Below are positions 42,924 to 56,500 of a DNA stretch of 64,000 nt, one piece after another. The DNA is taken from assembly GCA_964036275.1 (NCBI GenBank), contig OZ038436.1:20611904-20675903 (forward strand), given 5' to 3'. Within the stretch, counting starts at the first letter, position 1, and each line of letters starts with the position of its first letter. Below the pieces are notes generated by a model that did not search any database, had not been told where the DNA came from, and saw nothing but the letters and a program-made list of their open reading frames with translations. The translations under genes and the position numbers were made by a program. The DNA is from Litoditis marina (taxonomy: Eukaryota > Nematoda > Chromadorea > Rhabditida > Rhabditidae).

Positions 42924-43888
42924 CTTATTGCAAGTCTTCCGTTGTTATAGTCAATAGTTCTCATATTTACTAATGAAGCATGAAAAACAGTTTACAGAAA
43001 CTATTTTTTCTATTTTAAATAAGTTTAAATTTAGAAGTTTGATTGGCACCCTAAAGACCGCTTGAACAATTTGAGAAGTATTTATGCCCAATCGAAGTAT
43101 TCAAGTTTGTAAAAGAATAAATGAAGAGAAATTTTTTTCAAAATTCTCCCAAATCCCAAAATAATAGAACAAGAATTATTTTCAAAAGGCTATGGGAATA
43201 GTGTTACAAGACATTAAAATGAGAAGGTGTTGTATTTCAAATATTCAGTCACATATATATCTCAGTTCAAAGTTCAATAAGCTCTTCGAATGTTTCTTGG
43301 AACTGCCGTGATGTCTCAAAATACTCAAATTTTGGGTTGTTAGCAGTCGTTGATTTTTGTTTTTCACTCTAAACTTGCATTCAGTAAGGTAATCTCTCTC
43401 CCTTCCTCTTTCCTCCCCCCTCTCTTTCTCTTCCTCTCTCTCTCTCTCTCTCCACCAAACGTTTCTTGCACCCAGTTAGCACCCTCGCTAATTTCTCACG
43501 ATTACGCAAGCATTAGAGTACAACTGTGAACTATGTGAACCGGAAACAATATCTGATGTTATAAGATGTGCATTGATTTCTGGTTTTAGTAAACATTTTT
43601 TCCATTGGTTGTAACCGAATATTTCTAAAAGTGAATTATGCGCAAATCGCACAAAAAATATTTTCAATGTTTTTCTTGCAGAGCTCTGAATTACCTAAAT
43701 TGCATCTGTACTTCATACGTGTACAATGTAATATGCAAGATTTGTAGTGTACTGCATTCTATCATTATGGACAAATTCATAAACGTGTAAACCACAGTGG
43801 AACTCGAAAATTAACAATTATAAAGTGAATAAGTCATTTTGTTTCTTCACGATACACGTGATGGTTCACTTCTGAAATACCAACAGTT

Positions 43889-44119
43889 ATGTTTACAATG
43901 TTTTTTTCAGTATTACTAGTTTGTTTCCTATTTTTCTCGGTTTGTTGCGCTTCTATACTAACTCATGGTTTTCTATTCGAAATTCTTTGTATAATAAGAA
44001 ATATCTCGTCATGCATAGGCATCCCAATCCGCTTTTTAGCTGCAATTTTGTGGCTGGAATGCACGCATTCTGAGAAGCAGGTGAATATGAAAAATGATGC
44101 CGTAATTCATGTTTCTTGA
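43889..44119 (+). CDS. Possible small secreted or membrane peptide
   Basis: The open frame starts MFTMFFSVLLVCFLFFSVCC, a signal-peptide-like run, and continues for 76 codons with scattered cysteines. A donor-like GTGAAT after EKQ (44081) could end the exon early. No homologue is recognised and codon use is AT-rich. Confidence 0.25.
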   Translation: MFTMFFSVLLVCFLFFSVCCASILTHGFLFEILCIIRNISSCIGIPIRFLAAILWLECTHSEKQVNMKNDAVIHVS

Positions 44120-44850
44120 TAATAGATTTGTCAGACGTTTTCCCATATAACATCCGTTTTGTTTACAATTTGGCAGTGTGAAATACAATCACGTTCGCTA
44201 GAAACTATAATGTGCAATTTTCCGTCTTAACAATCCAATAAGTTTGAACCACGTAAGCAACGTCAATACTTTTAAAATGATATCGGTTGGAGAATTCGAA
44301 AAAAATATTGAAAATCAATAAAAAATATAATGAGTTCCCGTCTTAACTACACATTCTACTACATTCTACTATTGACATTGAATTTGAGTTTTTAATTTTA
44401 TATTCATAGACTCACAAGTTAGTCACTATTGTTTGCAGTTCCACTCATTGTGTTGATTTTTTTTCTTTTTTAGGTGAGTTTTTTAAAGTGACGTGATTTC
44501 AGTAGGGAAACAGAAACTTTCCGTTAGAGCCGCTAATCTTTGATGACCAACGAAAAAGTAAACTGAAAATAAACTAACTAAGACGCCGAGACATCTAGAT
44601 GTTCATTAACGAGCGTTCCTAGAAAAATGCAAGAAAAGTAATGTTTTCTTGAAACACAACTATATACAACAATTCATCTCAATTTTCGTCAATTTATACT
44701 CTTGCTTAGATGTTACCTTATACTGTTGATCCTTTTTCTCATTCTGACTGACCTACAAAGATTGTTAAGGCCCCTCAGCTTCTTAGTTATTTATCATGAC
44801 TTTTGAACTCGTCTAAATGTTTCGTCTTTAATCCTGTCAAGAGCGCTGCC

Positions 44851-44904
44851 TATAAAAACCATCCCTAACTTCATCCATTCTCGATGAAGTTCATACTGAC
44901 TTCA
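44851..44904 (+). promoter_or_regulatory. TATA box and candidate first coding exon
   Basis: TATAAAA at 44851-44857 is followed 27 bp later by ATG (44884), encoding MKFILTS, a typical start of a secreted protein, and then a perfect donor GTGAGTAAG at 44905. The arrangement mimics a compact nematode promoter plus signal-peptide exon. I could not identify the second exon. Confidence 0.35.
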
Positions 44905-45813
44905 GTGAGTAAGCCAATTGGAATAAAATAATATTTTTTTCTTTTATAACCCCTGTAAAACATAAATGATTACCCAATCCTCTGAGAAAGTCAAAATCGT
45001 CTTCAATCCGGGTCGAAACGATTTTGAGCATTTTTCGGCAGATTAATTCAACTATACCATTCATGAAAGTCCTAGTGGCATGAATACATTTTGTTTATGT
45101 AAATAACCGAGTTCAAATAAATGTACTAGGTTTTCATTCAAACGGATATCAGTTTGTTGAAACAAACAACCTACTGCTACTAATTGTTTAGAGTTCGACG
45201 ATAATTTGAGTTGGTCGGTTTAATCGTGCGAGTGGGAGTTCTTGTTATTCTCCCACACCTGCGTCTATCATCCGAACATAATTCCTGCCTGCCAACCCTT
45301 GCTTATATTGGCATATTGGCCAGATATTTTCCGTCACCGACGCAGTCCACTGTGTCAAAACACTCCTTTTAATCGGTTCTCATTGAATATGGACATTGAA
45401 TCATAATTTTGTCAACATTCAAGCACCAAGACACCTATTTCGTTCGGTTCTAGGTTCTGACGATTACATCCGAAAAAGGCCAAAACGGCAATATTACGTG
45501 ATTGGACCGTCCACTTCGGGGTTGGTGATGTTCCTCTCTAAACTGGAGTGGATTCAGTCTAGTTTATGTTTAACTCAAAACTCGGTTTAGCTTAGAACGC
45601 GAATATTTATTCCAAGAATGCTAAAATCTTAAGTTTTGCACTCAAAAAGCTCGAAATGGTCGAAATTTGTTTAGTCTCGGAAACTCGAAGGTGTGAATTC
45701 AATTAACAACTGTAGTTTGCATGAATAAAAATTCGAAACTGCACTTTCTGAAATGAAGCGATTTTCTGAATTGTTGCAGTGTCGAATTGAGTAAGAATTA
45801 TATTGCCCGATAA

Positions 45814-46049
45814 TATAGTTGGTTCCAATCCCACTGAGACCTATTGGCATCGTGCCAAGATTTTCGGATGTCCATTTCTTATAGAAAAAATGAGTATTCT
45901 GCCGGCATTTTCTGTTTACGTGTTCTCATGAAACTGAACAACCGCTGACAAAAATTTGCAGTTGTTTGAAAAACTAGAAAGTGCTGAAAAACTGCCTGGA
46001 ATATTCATTGGCACGCTGCCAAGTCTCAGTGGGAATGACCGGAACTATA
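45814..46049. mobile_element. 236-bp MITE with TATAGTT...CCCACTGAGAC ends
   Basis: Left TATAGTTGGTTCCAATCCCA and right (reverse complement) TATAGTTCCGGTCATTCCCA, both followed by CTGAGAC. It shares the terminal logic and length of the 42689 element but has a different interior, including a second inverted pair (ATTGGCATCGTGCCAAG and CATTGGCACGCTGCCAAG). Confidence 0.8.
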
Positions 46050-46621
46050 TCATGTCTCAGTAATGGCCAATTCTCAACATCGGCAGAAACTTAGAACATC
46101 AAGTCATAAAATGTTATGTGAGTTTTTAATGATCCACTCGACTAACGGACTAACTCAGTTGGATCTGGATTCTATTCCAATATTGTCTGTCGAACACAAC
46201 AGCTGATAAATCATTATTATTATTTAATCATCAACTCATGAATAACAAGTGTTCAGATATTTTTCATTTCTAGCTATCTTGAGTTTTCTCCAGTTACCTA
46301 ATTTGTGTTTCCCGTTTTATTTGTCTTCCTTAAGAAATTTTGTTAGTAATGCAGAATGACTTCACAACTTTGAAAAGTAAAACCTAAGCTTTCTATCCTT
46401 TTTTCAAAGTTGGAGATGTCCGTGAGAACAGTGCATCTCAAGAACCATTATGTCATCTTTTATGAGAGCCTAATCCTACCACTTTCAACCACTTTAAACA
46501 TTCCGAGCCTTCTTTGAAAGTTTCACAAGAGTACCTATTTTTGAGCGGCACTTTACTTTGTCTCGAAATAGAAATTCAGAATTAGTACTGAACGTTGCAC
46601 TAGACATTAATATCGGCAAAG

Positions 46622-46756
46622 ATGCACTTCTTTCACGGTTTTGCGTTCCCTGCGTTGGGTGCTCTATTTGAATGGTTCACCTTCTTGGCATATAAATTTA
46701 CTGAACACCTTTCGAAAGATGATGTTTGTGATTCTCTGACAAGCTGTGCAAAGTAG
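46622..46756 (+). CDS. Possible 44-residue peptide ORF
   Basis: ATG to TAG, starting MHFFHGFAFPALGALFEW and ending in a CDSLTSC motif. Composition is hydrophobic then acidic. There is no evidence of splicing or of a family. Confidence 0.2.
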   Translation: MHFFHGFAFPALGALFEWFTFLAYKFTEHLSKDDVCDSLTSCAK

Positions 46757-47542
46757 TATATCAAGCTTTACACAGTGAGTACACCCTGAGTATTTTTGCT
46801 GCAGAATTCAGTATTATCAGTCCATCTTTACTTCTTCAGTAAAACATACCCGAGCAGCTATATTCGAAGCACGTGAAACATGTTTTTTTGCGTTCATTCA
46901 CTTTTGTTCAAGAAACTTCAATACAAACGTTTCCGAGCGTATTCCTGCGTGTTTATTCAGTTGTACTCATACTTTTTTCATTCTATAACCTTAACAAAGT
47001 TCAGTTGTGTTAATATAATAACTCTCGTTTCACTTTATTATATTCCGTCGATGTGATTTTCAAAGCTTGAGTTATCGAGTGAGGAGCTTATCAGTGCTGA
47101 TAGCAGTTGGAGATTATCTTCAGTCCCACCCTCATTCTATCCTCTCATTGATTCTTGCATTTTGGCTTCACAATCTCTTCATTCTTGGGTTTTGTAGTCT
47201 CCGGTCCGCCCAAAAAACGTTATTCGAATTAGCCCACTCAACTGAGAATGTTTTCGGTTCTATGTGAATTCCAGAAGTTAAACCTATCCTTTTTGAAAGT
47301 GTTACACCTATCTCGAATATTTTTTTGAAAAATTTCAACTGTGGCAAATGATCATGACCGCGACTTTTCAATGTTTGATAGGTTATTCAAATAGCATGTC
47401 AGTTTGTCAGTATACCTTGTCTATTGTGTCCAGTTTGTGATCATATCTCTTAAATGATCATTGTATACGACAGAAATTCGGTTTCAGATTTTGTTCAGTA
47501 TGTACTCAGCTCGAATGTGAACTAAAGACAACATTTTGAATC

Positions 47543-50500
47543 ATGACTTCTGCTGCTCCTTCTCTGGAGCATATGCAAATAGTCCGTGAGTTTAAATCTT
47601 GGGGTTGATCTGTTCGGTATAAGTACAATATAATATGGTTAAAAGTACTCAAACCTCATTGATTACATAGTTATTTTGAAGTTGGTTTACGATATGAAGA
47701 AATATTGTTTCGTCTTTTTGATGAGCATACATAGTGTTGGTCAGATTCCAAACGCAATGTTCCTACTTCGTAATTTTTTCTCCGCATTCACATACATTCA
47801 GTCCAACCAAAACTTTCACAAGTTTCAAGTTTTTTTTAAACATTTCTCTGGAATTCGGTTTTTAGAGTGTAGGAGAAACGAAAGAGAAATTGAACGTTTT
47901 GGTTTCTCTTATCTCGTGTTCAATGATTTGCCTATAATTCGTGTCATCGTAGCTATCATGAATTGTATCAGAACCACAATACGTAGCATAATTGTATGAT
48001 ATTTTCAAGTACAATCTCACCCTCAACAATTAGGTCACTGAAATAGAATAGAGAAAATGGCCTCACGTTACACAAGAAATGAAGGTGCACAACTAATTAT
48101 GCTTTATTCACAAGAGTGTTTTGAGAACTGAGAACGTTATTTATAATAACATCTAGGGTTGTGAAAAGTAATAATAAACATAATCGAGAAATTTTCAGAA
48201 ATCCATCATTATGCCGAGAACTATACCACGACTGAGGTGGACAAGTTGTATCAGGATGATGCCGTTTGGATCATCACCAGCAGTTTCATCATATTCACCA
48301 TGCACTCGGGTCAGTAATAATATGCATAATATACAAAATAATTAGTGAAAATCAAACGGAAACATCACAGTGGTACAATATTATATTTTAATGTTTCTCT
48401 CCTCGCTTTTTTATTTGTTTTTCTTCAGAAAGTACGTAGGTATACAGTAGTCAGAATTTGCGGAATAACAGTAGTTTTTCCATTTTACATCTCATTACCT
48501 ATCGTATTGATGGAGGCATTTGTGCATTCAACACCTCACTACTCTGTGTTTTCATTTATATGTCATATTTACAAGTCACATCAACTTTTTTCTCATTTCC
48601 AGGTTTCGGTCTTTTGGAGTCCGGCAGCGTCTCGGCCAAGGACGAGGTGAGCATTTTAATCAATCAATTTATCACGTATTTATAAGTTTGAGATGTAAAA
48701 CTTTCGGAATTATAGAGGTTATCACACAATACTAGCAAAAATGTAACAAGAAGACAACTAACACCAGCCACTGAACAACTGAAAGTAAACTACAAAATTC
48801 AGGCAAACCTCACAAACTAAACTAGAAAAACTGAGGTGAACCTCATACAAAACTTAGGTGAAGCACAAAAACTAAACTACCAAACTCAGGTGAACATCAT
48901 GGTGAAGAACGTGGTCGACGTGGTATTCGGTGGTTTAGCTTACTGGAGTGTCGGATACGGCCTCAGCTACGGCGACTACGAACCGTTTCGGAATCGCTTC
49001 GTCGGATTCGGCAGATTCTTTTATGACCCAACCAGGTTAGCGGGGTTTTTAACGTTGGACGTGAACACACGATTTACCCAACTTCCACGTAACTGGGCTA
49101 GTTAGTTCATAGTTGTTGATGCATTTTTAAAATATTTTCCCGGTTTTTAGATAAAAAAGATAGTGCTACACTCAGAAATACCCAAAAAAACATAGAATTA
49201 TCATTCCAAAAGACTTTCTTGTCATCAAATCGTCACATGGATTGTGAATCGCATGCTTGAAACAGTCAAGTAATCAAACATCTGAACGAAGTCTGTTCAA
49301 GTCGGCCAAATTCGCATAAACATCTAGAAGGGTTTCGTTTCGACACAACTGAAGCCTCTCGGCACGGATTGTAATCCTACAGCGTACACAGATTAATTCA
49401 AATATATTTTGAAGCAGAGCACAGAGAAATGCAACTCAAAATGTTTTTATAATAATGTAGAATATCAATTTCAACGATTCAACGTTGAAGTTGAAATGTA
49501 TTGCCGAAAGTTGTGCATTATGATCGGCGAATGTATTTGTCAATGAAATTTTTGTGAACCCAAGTGAGTTCTGCCGATTCAATGTAATATGATGTGAAAA
49601 ATGAGAATTGTCAAATCATGACTCTTGAGTGTTTCAGGGAGAATCTGGGTGTGAATGCCGAGGGCTGGTCCTATGCCGCTTTCCTGTTTCAATTGAGTTT
49701 AGCCACAACAGCCTCCACAATTGTATCAGGTGTGTTTATGAATACAAATAACACTTTTCTATCCGAAACTAATGAAAATGAGACGCTGTGCGACCGTGCT
49801 GCAACCAATCTAATTCCGATGTTCTCTTACACAGATCAAACTAGCAAATTCTACCTAAAAAATTGCTATCGTCAGTTGAAAACCAAGTAGAGCTTGATAC
49901 GTTTCAACCATAAACTTACAAATTCGGTCACATTGGGCATTATTGTGACTTTGTTCTTTTCTCCAAAAAGGAAGAGAAGAAGTTTCAAATCAGTCATCCT
50001 TAGTCGTCGTTTGAAGGGCACCCTGCATTGTTCTTTATTGTGTTATGTTCAACCGGCACCAGTTTCACATAAGAAGTGTAGTTGCACTGCTATTTCACTT
50101 GAATGATGCAATTATATCCTGACAAGAAAATAGTAGGTTGAACCAGGAAAAGAACAACACAATTACCTTAGACGGAAACCAATCAATAACTGCCATACTT
50201 TCCGAGGAACACCAAGGTCTAGTCTCGACAGATTGGGCTCATTCTATTAACGGGGACAGATTATATTATAAAAAAGCCATTATGTTTAATATCATTCATC
50301 GAGATACTAAAACTGATATGAACATGTTGTGAACATATTTCCTTGTATTCTAACATATGTTCAAAAACGCAAACAGGTATTTAAACTGGGTTTTTTTAAT
50401 GAAAGAAAGGGTTCAGTTTATTTGTAAACAGGACAAGAGCATTAGCGTTTCTAGCTTCTGATGTCTCTTAAACCCATAATTCTGGAATCTAACTGGTTTC

Positions 50501-53500
50501 CGGGACCTAGCGCGCAAGTGATACCTTTAGACAACTCATGAGGGTAATAGAAAGTGCGAAAGATAATGAAATATCCCAGACGTTCTTTGATCAACCATAG
50601 AATTGGATCGAATTTTCTTTGAGCAACTTACAATGTCTTTGAGGATGGAATGCCTGAGTCTTCTGGAGAAGTCAGAGCACAAGCATTGCGTGGAACAGAA
50701 TAAAGCAGAACCGAGTGAAGTTCCACCCGTAAACTCGTGAATTTCATGAATACGGTCTGAGTACTCGATTTATATATCAAAACTTCAATTTCAGGTGCCG
50801 TGGCAGAGAGGGCCAAGTTGAAATCGTACATCCTTCTCGGCTGTCTGGTCATTTTGATACAGGCCCTTCCGGCCCACTGGGTCTGGGACAGCGAGGGCTT
50901 CTTCAACAAAATGGGCGTGGTAGACTTCGCAGGCTGCTCGGCGGTTGGTTTTTCAAACCATGGAACGCAATTATAAAAAAAGTTTCAGTGACCGTGAAAC
51001 TTGTGAAAAGAGTGCTAGAAACGTTTATTGGCGTCTCTTGCGTTTCAACTTAACTCCATGAGATGACAGTGTTTATTATAATTGCAAAACTGAAGTATTG
51101 AACACAAGACTCTTCGAAACGTTCGAGCGTTCAATGTCTCTTCACTGAAATAGAACATTCGGACAAAATAAAAAAGTACACGATTATGAAATAAACAGAT
51201 GAGAGATGAACCGTAGTAAATCGTGATATATACACACAACATATAATCCGTACATAATTGTGATGTTTATTTTCAACGTTTCGGAACTACCTCAAAAACC
51301 TGAGCTTTCAGGTACACATGGTGGGCGGTGTGATTGGTCTGATAGCGACTGTTTATCTGAAGCCTCGTCGAAATCGGTTCAACGAAGACAGCGTACACAC
51401 CATGAGCTCACCCACGAACGCCATTTTGGGTAAACTTTTATTTAATTTATTTAAATAACATTTTCTCTTTTATTTGAATAAAATTGTGCCATCTTCCCCC
51501 ACAGTCTCTTTTGACACTCATTCGAATGACCTTCATGCAACCATTATTGTAGTACAAGCTAACGAAAGTTTCTCGAGCTAGACATCAATTAGACTGAAGA
51601 ACCAGAAAATAGCCCGAACAATGTGAAAAGTGAAGTGATAACTCGTGAACAAACTATTATATTGATCATTCCTGATTTTGTTCTGAAATGAGAATAATCA
51701 AACCTTGATTCAGGTACATTTCTTCTGTGGTGGGGCTGGTTCGGCATCAACGCCGGTTCGGTCTGGGGCATCACGGGAGGTCGATGGAGGCTCGGGGCCA
51801 GGTGAGTGTCTTGAAATATCAATATTCTATTTATTAATGTTAGTATTGCTATTATTCATATTTGTTGTTTTATTTTATCCACCTTTTTTCTGTAGTTCTC
51901 GTCATCTCTACGTCGACTGTCTACATTGTTTTCTGGGCTAAGTTTTCAAAAGTAACAATTTATTTGGCGAAATTCACTTGATTTTGAGCATTCGATAGAA
52001 ACATTAGGAACTATTGACTTACCACTAATAGTGTAGACAAATGATCACGACAAGTAACTATTTTGTACGCTATTCTTAGGGTGCTCTTAAATTTTTTCTC
52101 GAAAAATCAAAACATTATTGCAATCGGAAATTGTGCAAACTGCGGCTACGGATACATTTGAAGTAAGTTTTGCCTTACCTGAGTAAGGCGTTCAAAAACT
52201 TATTCAAGAGTTGTCGTTGAGTCGTCCATAGTTGAACAATCTATCGAACCTGCGAGCAAAAATTTGTTTGTCTTCCGTTCCTAGCCTCAAGCGGTGAAAA
52301 AGCTGAGAAACTTGGTGTAATTCAATGTAACTTTAACTAACTTATTTGTCTTGCATCAATTTTAGAATAAATTATTAAATCTTCCAAGATTAATTTGTCA
52401 TTTATTTGCCTTTCTTTCGAAAAGCATTCAAAAATTGGTTCAAATGTTGTCGCTGAGTCATCCATAGTTGAACGGTCTATGGGACCCCTGATGAACCAAT
52501 CATGTCATCTAACACACACACAAACAAAACGCAAGGCACGCTATTACAACTGGCGGCGCGCCGTATCTAGTATAGGTAACTTCATTGTGGCACGTGATGA
52601 CGTGTTTTCTTCCTATGCTAATTTCGAAATAAAGAAAACATGTTTCTATCGAAAGAGAAACTGAGAAGAGTAAGAAAGAATGACACCTGGTGTGGCAGAG
52701 ACTAATCATTAGTCCGGTTCTGTCTTGCGGTTTGTAGTTTGATGTTTGCACGTTTTGGATGTGATGAAAAGTTTATGTTTCTGACCGATCAGACTACAAT
52801 TAAACCACAATTTACTATACTCGGAAAAAGTTTGATTTGGTCGCAAATTGTGGTCACTTTTTCCACAATATATTTTCTTTTTTAGTACATACAAAAAAGT
52901 TACGAGTGAACTGTACTTTTCAAGTGAATAGTTTTTTTTACAAATTGTTTCCAGAGCTGCTGTGGCGACAATAATGAGTTCGATCGGTGGTGGAGCCACT
53001 TCAATTGTTATTTCGTTTGTGAAGACGAAAAAGTTACAAGTGAACTTTTTGATCAACGGGATTCTTTCCTCAATTGTATCCATAACAGGTCAGCTTGATT
53101 TTATTGTGATCTTACCATAGCCATAAGGTTCATAACCTAATCACACGAGGTTCATACTACAAATACTGCAGGACGTAATAATTTAAAATGCTGTTTTCCA
53201 ATGTGATCTGATTATATTTCGTCAATTTGGGGCCGAGTGGTCAAGTGGTAAGCGTTCGGCTGTCGCTCCACAGACCAGGGTTCGATCCCCGCTCGCCGCG
53301 GTATCTGTCTGGCGGACCGCATGAGCTGGTAACAAAGCTCACCCATGCCTATCTCCACCCCCTCTACGGACAGTCCTTCTACGGTTGATATATGATTTGT
53401 GTGTGATTATGTAATTCTCGCAATAAAGTAATACACGGCTGAAATAGTTGCCGTAAAAGATTATTATATTATAAATAACTGGAACGAGTACATTACATTT

Positions 53501-56500
53501 GTACTCTTCCTAGTTATTGGAAAGTTTCTGTATTGGAATTGTTCAAATGTAATCTGTTTTGTGAATAATACTCTTCATATGAGCAAACTGAACATAATTA
53601 TAAACACAATGTGTACTACGAAATATATGTACGTTTCGTTTGCAGCTCTGTGTGCCGTGTCTCGCCCATGGCATGCCCTGATCATCGGTTCAGTGTCAGC
53701 CGGATTTTCCATAGCTGTGCTCCCGTTGTTAGATAGGTACGACTGATTTTGTTTTTAATAATAGAGATAAATCATCACAAAAAGGTGTTACAGAAAATTG
53801 ACTCATGCTAAACTATCTGATCACCACGTGACTAGGTTGTAGTCACCTAACCTATTCTTCAGCCTGTGAGAATAGTTAAATTAAGCAAGGGAGCTTAGCG
53901 TTGTTAGCAACTTTGTGGTGAAAAATGTTATCAGATTAGTGGGCAAGGTGAGCTCACCACTTCTTTCAGTTCGCTACGGTGCGAGTTGTGGAGAATATCA
54001 ATGAGTGCGATATTGTGTTTCAACAAACAAAATAACATACTTAAATTACTTTTGTGAACTCAATTAAGGTGTGTTTCAGCATGTTTATGCACTTCTAGGT
54101 TTCATATTGATGACCCAGTTGGCATTGTGCCAATCCATTTGACGTCATCAATATGGGGAATGATTGCCGTGGGAATATTCTGTGAAAAGGACAAATATCT
54201 GGTATGTTGTGATAACTTTTGTTGTGGATTAACGAAGGTTCTATACACCTCTTACCTCTTTTTTTTGAATCTACTGGGGTAGTTCCAATTGTTCTAGTGA
54301 TTTTTTACACTGCAGTAAGCAGTAAACCTCGAAATAAGCAGTAAACAGGAACACCTACAATACTTTAGTCAACTACACAGTCATGCTGAACAAGTTGAAC
54401 ACAGCAGAACTAAGAAACGTACAATGATAAAGTGCACGATTATTCGTTAGAATGCTAACTTCACGTGACTATTCAGTTTACTTTAAGTATACAGTAGACA
54501 GTTAATACAACTACTGAACTAACTACTACAGTAAAACGAAAGTTATACACTGAAATAGATAAGTACAATTATCCGTTTAGCTCCGTGCCACCGGTTATCG
54601 AGCCGGTTTGCTCTATTCTGGTGGTGACCCGACACTCCTCGGGATACAACTGTTATGTACAGTTACTATCGTAGCCTACAGTGCTCTTATGGGACTCATA
54701 GTACTGGTGGTGAGAAGTTTGAATACTTTTAAGTTGAAACTTTGAAAGTATCGATGAAAAAATATGAGTTTATGATAAAGCCTTGAGTTGTTAGTAAAAC
54801 TGAAAATTAAAATCGCGTTTTCGGTAAAAAATTAGGTGTTTACAATACTCAGTAACAATTCAATTTCTCAATTTACATATCCTCACCTATGAGAAGTTAT
54901 GCTATTCTTTTAACGATTATCTCTGCATTTTATGTGGTCGTTTGAGTAGCAATCTCAGTCTCGATTGGTGCGAAGGTTCTAAAGACTAATCTAGAACGTT
55001 GGCAAAATTGAGTAAATAAAAACAAAACGGATAAAATGGAAATTCATTTTCACTATGTCTCCAGTTGATCAGCAAGAGTCCGTTGGGTCTGCGTGTGACC
55101 GACTACGAGGAACAGATCGGAGCCGATGTCATCGAACACGGACTGGCTGGCACCAACGTCGCACGATACGTCATCGAGAAACCGCTGAGCACGAGGTAGG
55201 AGGAATGATCAACTCTTCGTTGTAATTTGATCTCGATGCATGCCACAATTCACTAGTTTAAACTGGAAAAGAGGGGATCAGACTACAGGCAGGGTTGAGT
55301 GCAACAAACATCGTATGGGCTTGCTCTGGAGAGGTAAACCCATAAGTCATAGTTTAAGATGATTAACACTGTTTTAGTGTTTTTTCATTGAACAATACTT
55401 CATTCTATTGTTGGTTCATGTTTGAAACCGAACATGAGGTGGTATTATGTGTTTTGAAATGGCGACGTTGCACACCTTATCGACATACGACATAGGCAAA
55501 ATATATCATCTCGCTACGTCGTGTTCGGTTCGAACAATAACAACAACAATATATACCAAGATGCCGGAATTAATTGGCAGTAGGGAATGAATAATGGCTC
55601 ATTAGGTGAAAAACTCGAAGTGAACCACGTGAAAAGTTCATTGTTCGCTAAAAATGCTTCAATTCAATTGTTCGATCTTCTTTCTTCATTTTCGAAACTC
55701 ATTTTTTTTAGAAGATTGATTGAGGATCGTTTAACGTATGACGTTTACGTTTACAGAACGTTCCAAACGGTCACGAAAGCAATAACCAAGTGGAAAATTC
55801 TGGCCAAGTCCAAAAGTCGGACGAAACGAATGGAACTGGCCAGACAGAAACGACTGGAGGAAGAAGCACTTGCTGCGGCAAATGGAAGTAGGAAAGAACA
55901 ACATAGATTTTTACAATTATGTTTTTTTCTCTTCAGAACAAAACAAGTAATTCGTAGAACTTGTAGCGTTTGCATATGTGTTAGGCCGTTAGACTTATCC
56001 GACACAGATCTAGGCTAGCCACATCATTCCTTTACTTATATTTCGAGAATATCTGGCACTTACTTGGTGAGCACAAACATAGTTTGGGGAGCAATCTTCC
56101 AATTATTATTTCAAGAACAATATACTTAGTGATATTTTATGGATTCATTTTCAGTTTTCTCTAACGGTGTGTCCAACGGGAACGTGCTCCAACATCGACG
56201 AGTTTCCAAACCTGCCGTGACCCCTCGTTCGAATGGTCATCTGACGAGTGCCCGGAGTCTCAGAGAAACGGCGTCTCCCAGAATCGCCACCACAGTTCAG
56301 ATAGAGGAACACACACCAACCCCACGGGAACCGTCCTACGTGAGACATTCGGCACGGTTAGTAGATCTTTTTTCACAAATGTTCATACACTACTTTGGAA
56401 ATTCATTCTGTTCACGTGTTATTTACCTGTAACGGGCTCGTAATTGAGAAAAGTTATTGTTTTCAACTTTTGACATCATACATGATTCAAAAAATTATCA

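Larger units (their letters stand above)
39509..47542. other. 8-kb gene-poor interval
   Basis: No conserved multi-exon gene was found. Contents are a CACGTG-rich minisatellite (40126-40690), two inverted-repeat MITEs (42689-42923, 45814-46049), a CT-rich run near 43400-43455, and several small open frames with signal-peptide-like starts. The remainder is AT-rich and uninformative, for example 44130-44800 and 46900-47540. It may hold distal promoter elements of the ammonium transporter gene. Confidence 0.6.

Noticed and set aside
43768..43880. A fifth copy of the CACGTGA-ended MITE
   Set aside because: Only scattered words match (AAACGTGTAAACCACAG, ACACGTGATGGTT), and the ends are not recognisable.
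53228..53300. A tRNA gene
   Set aside because: The tRNA-like head continues into a body and tail shared with 37338-37572, which is SINE structure.
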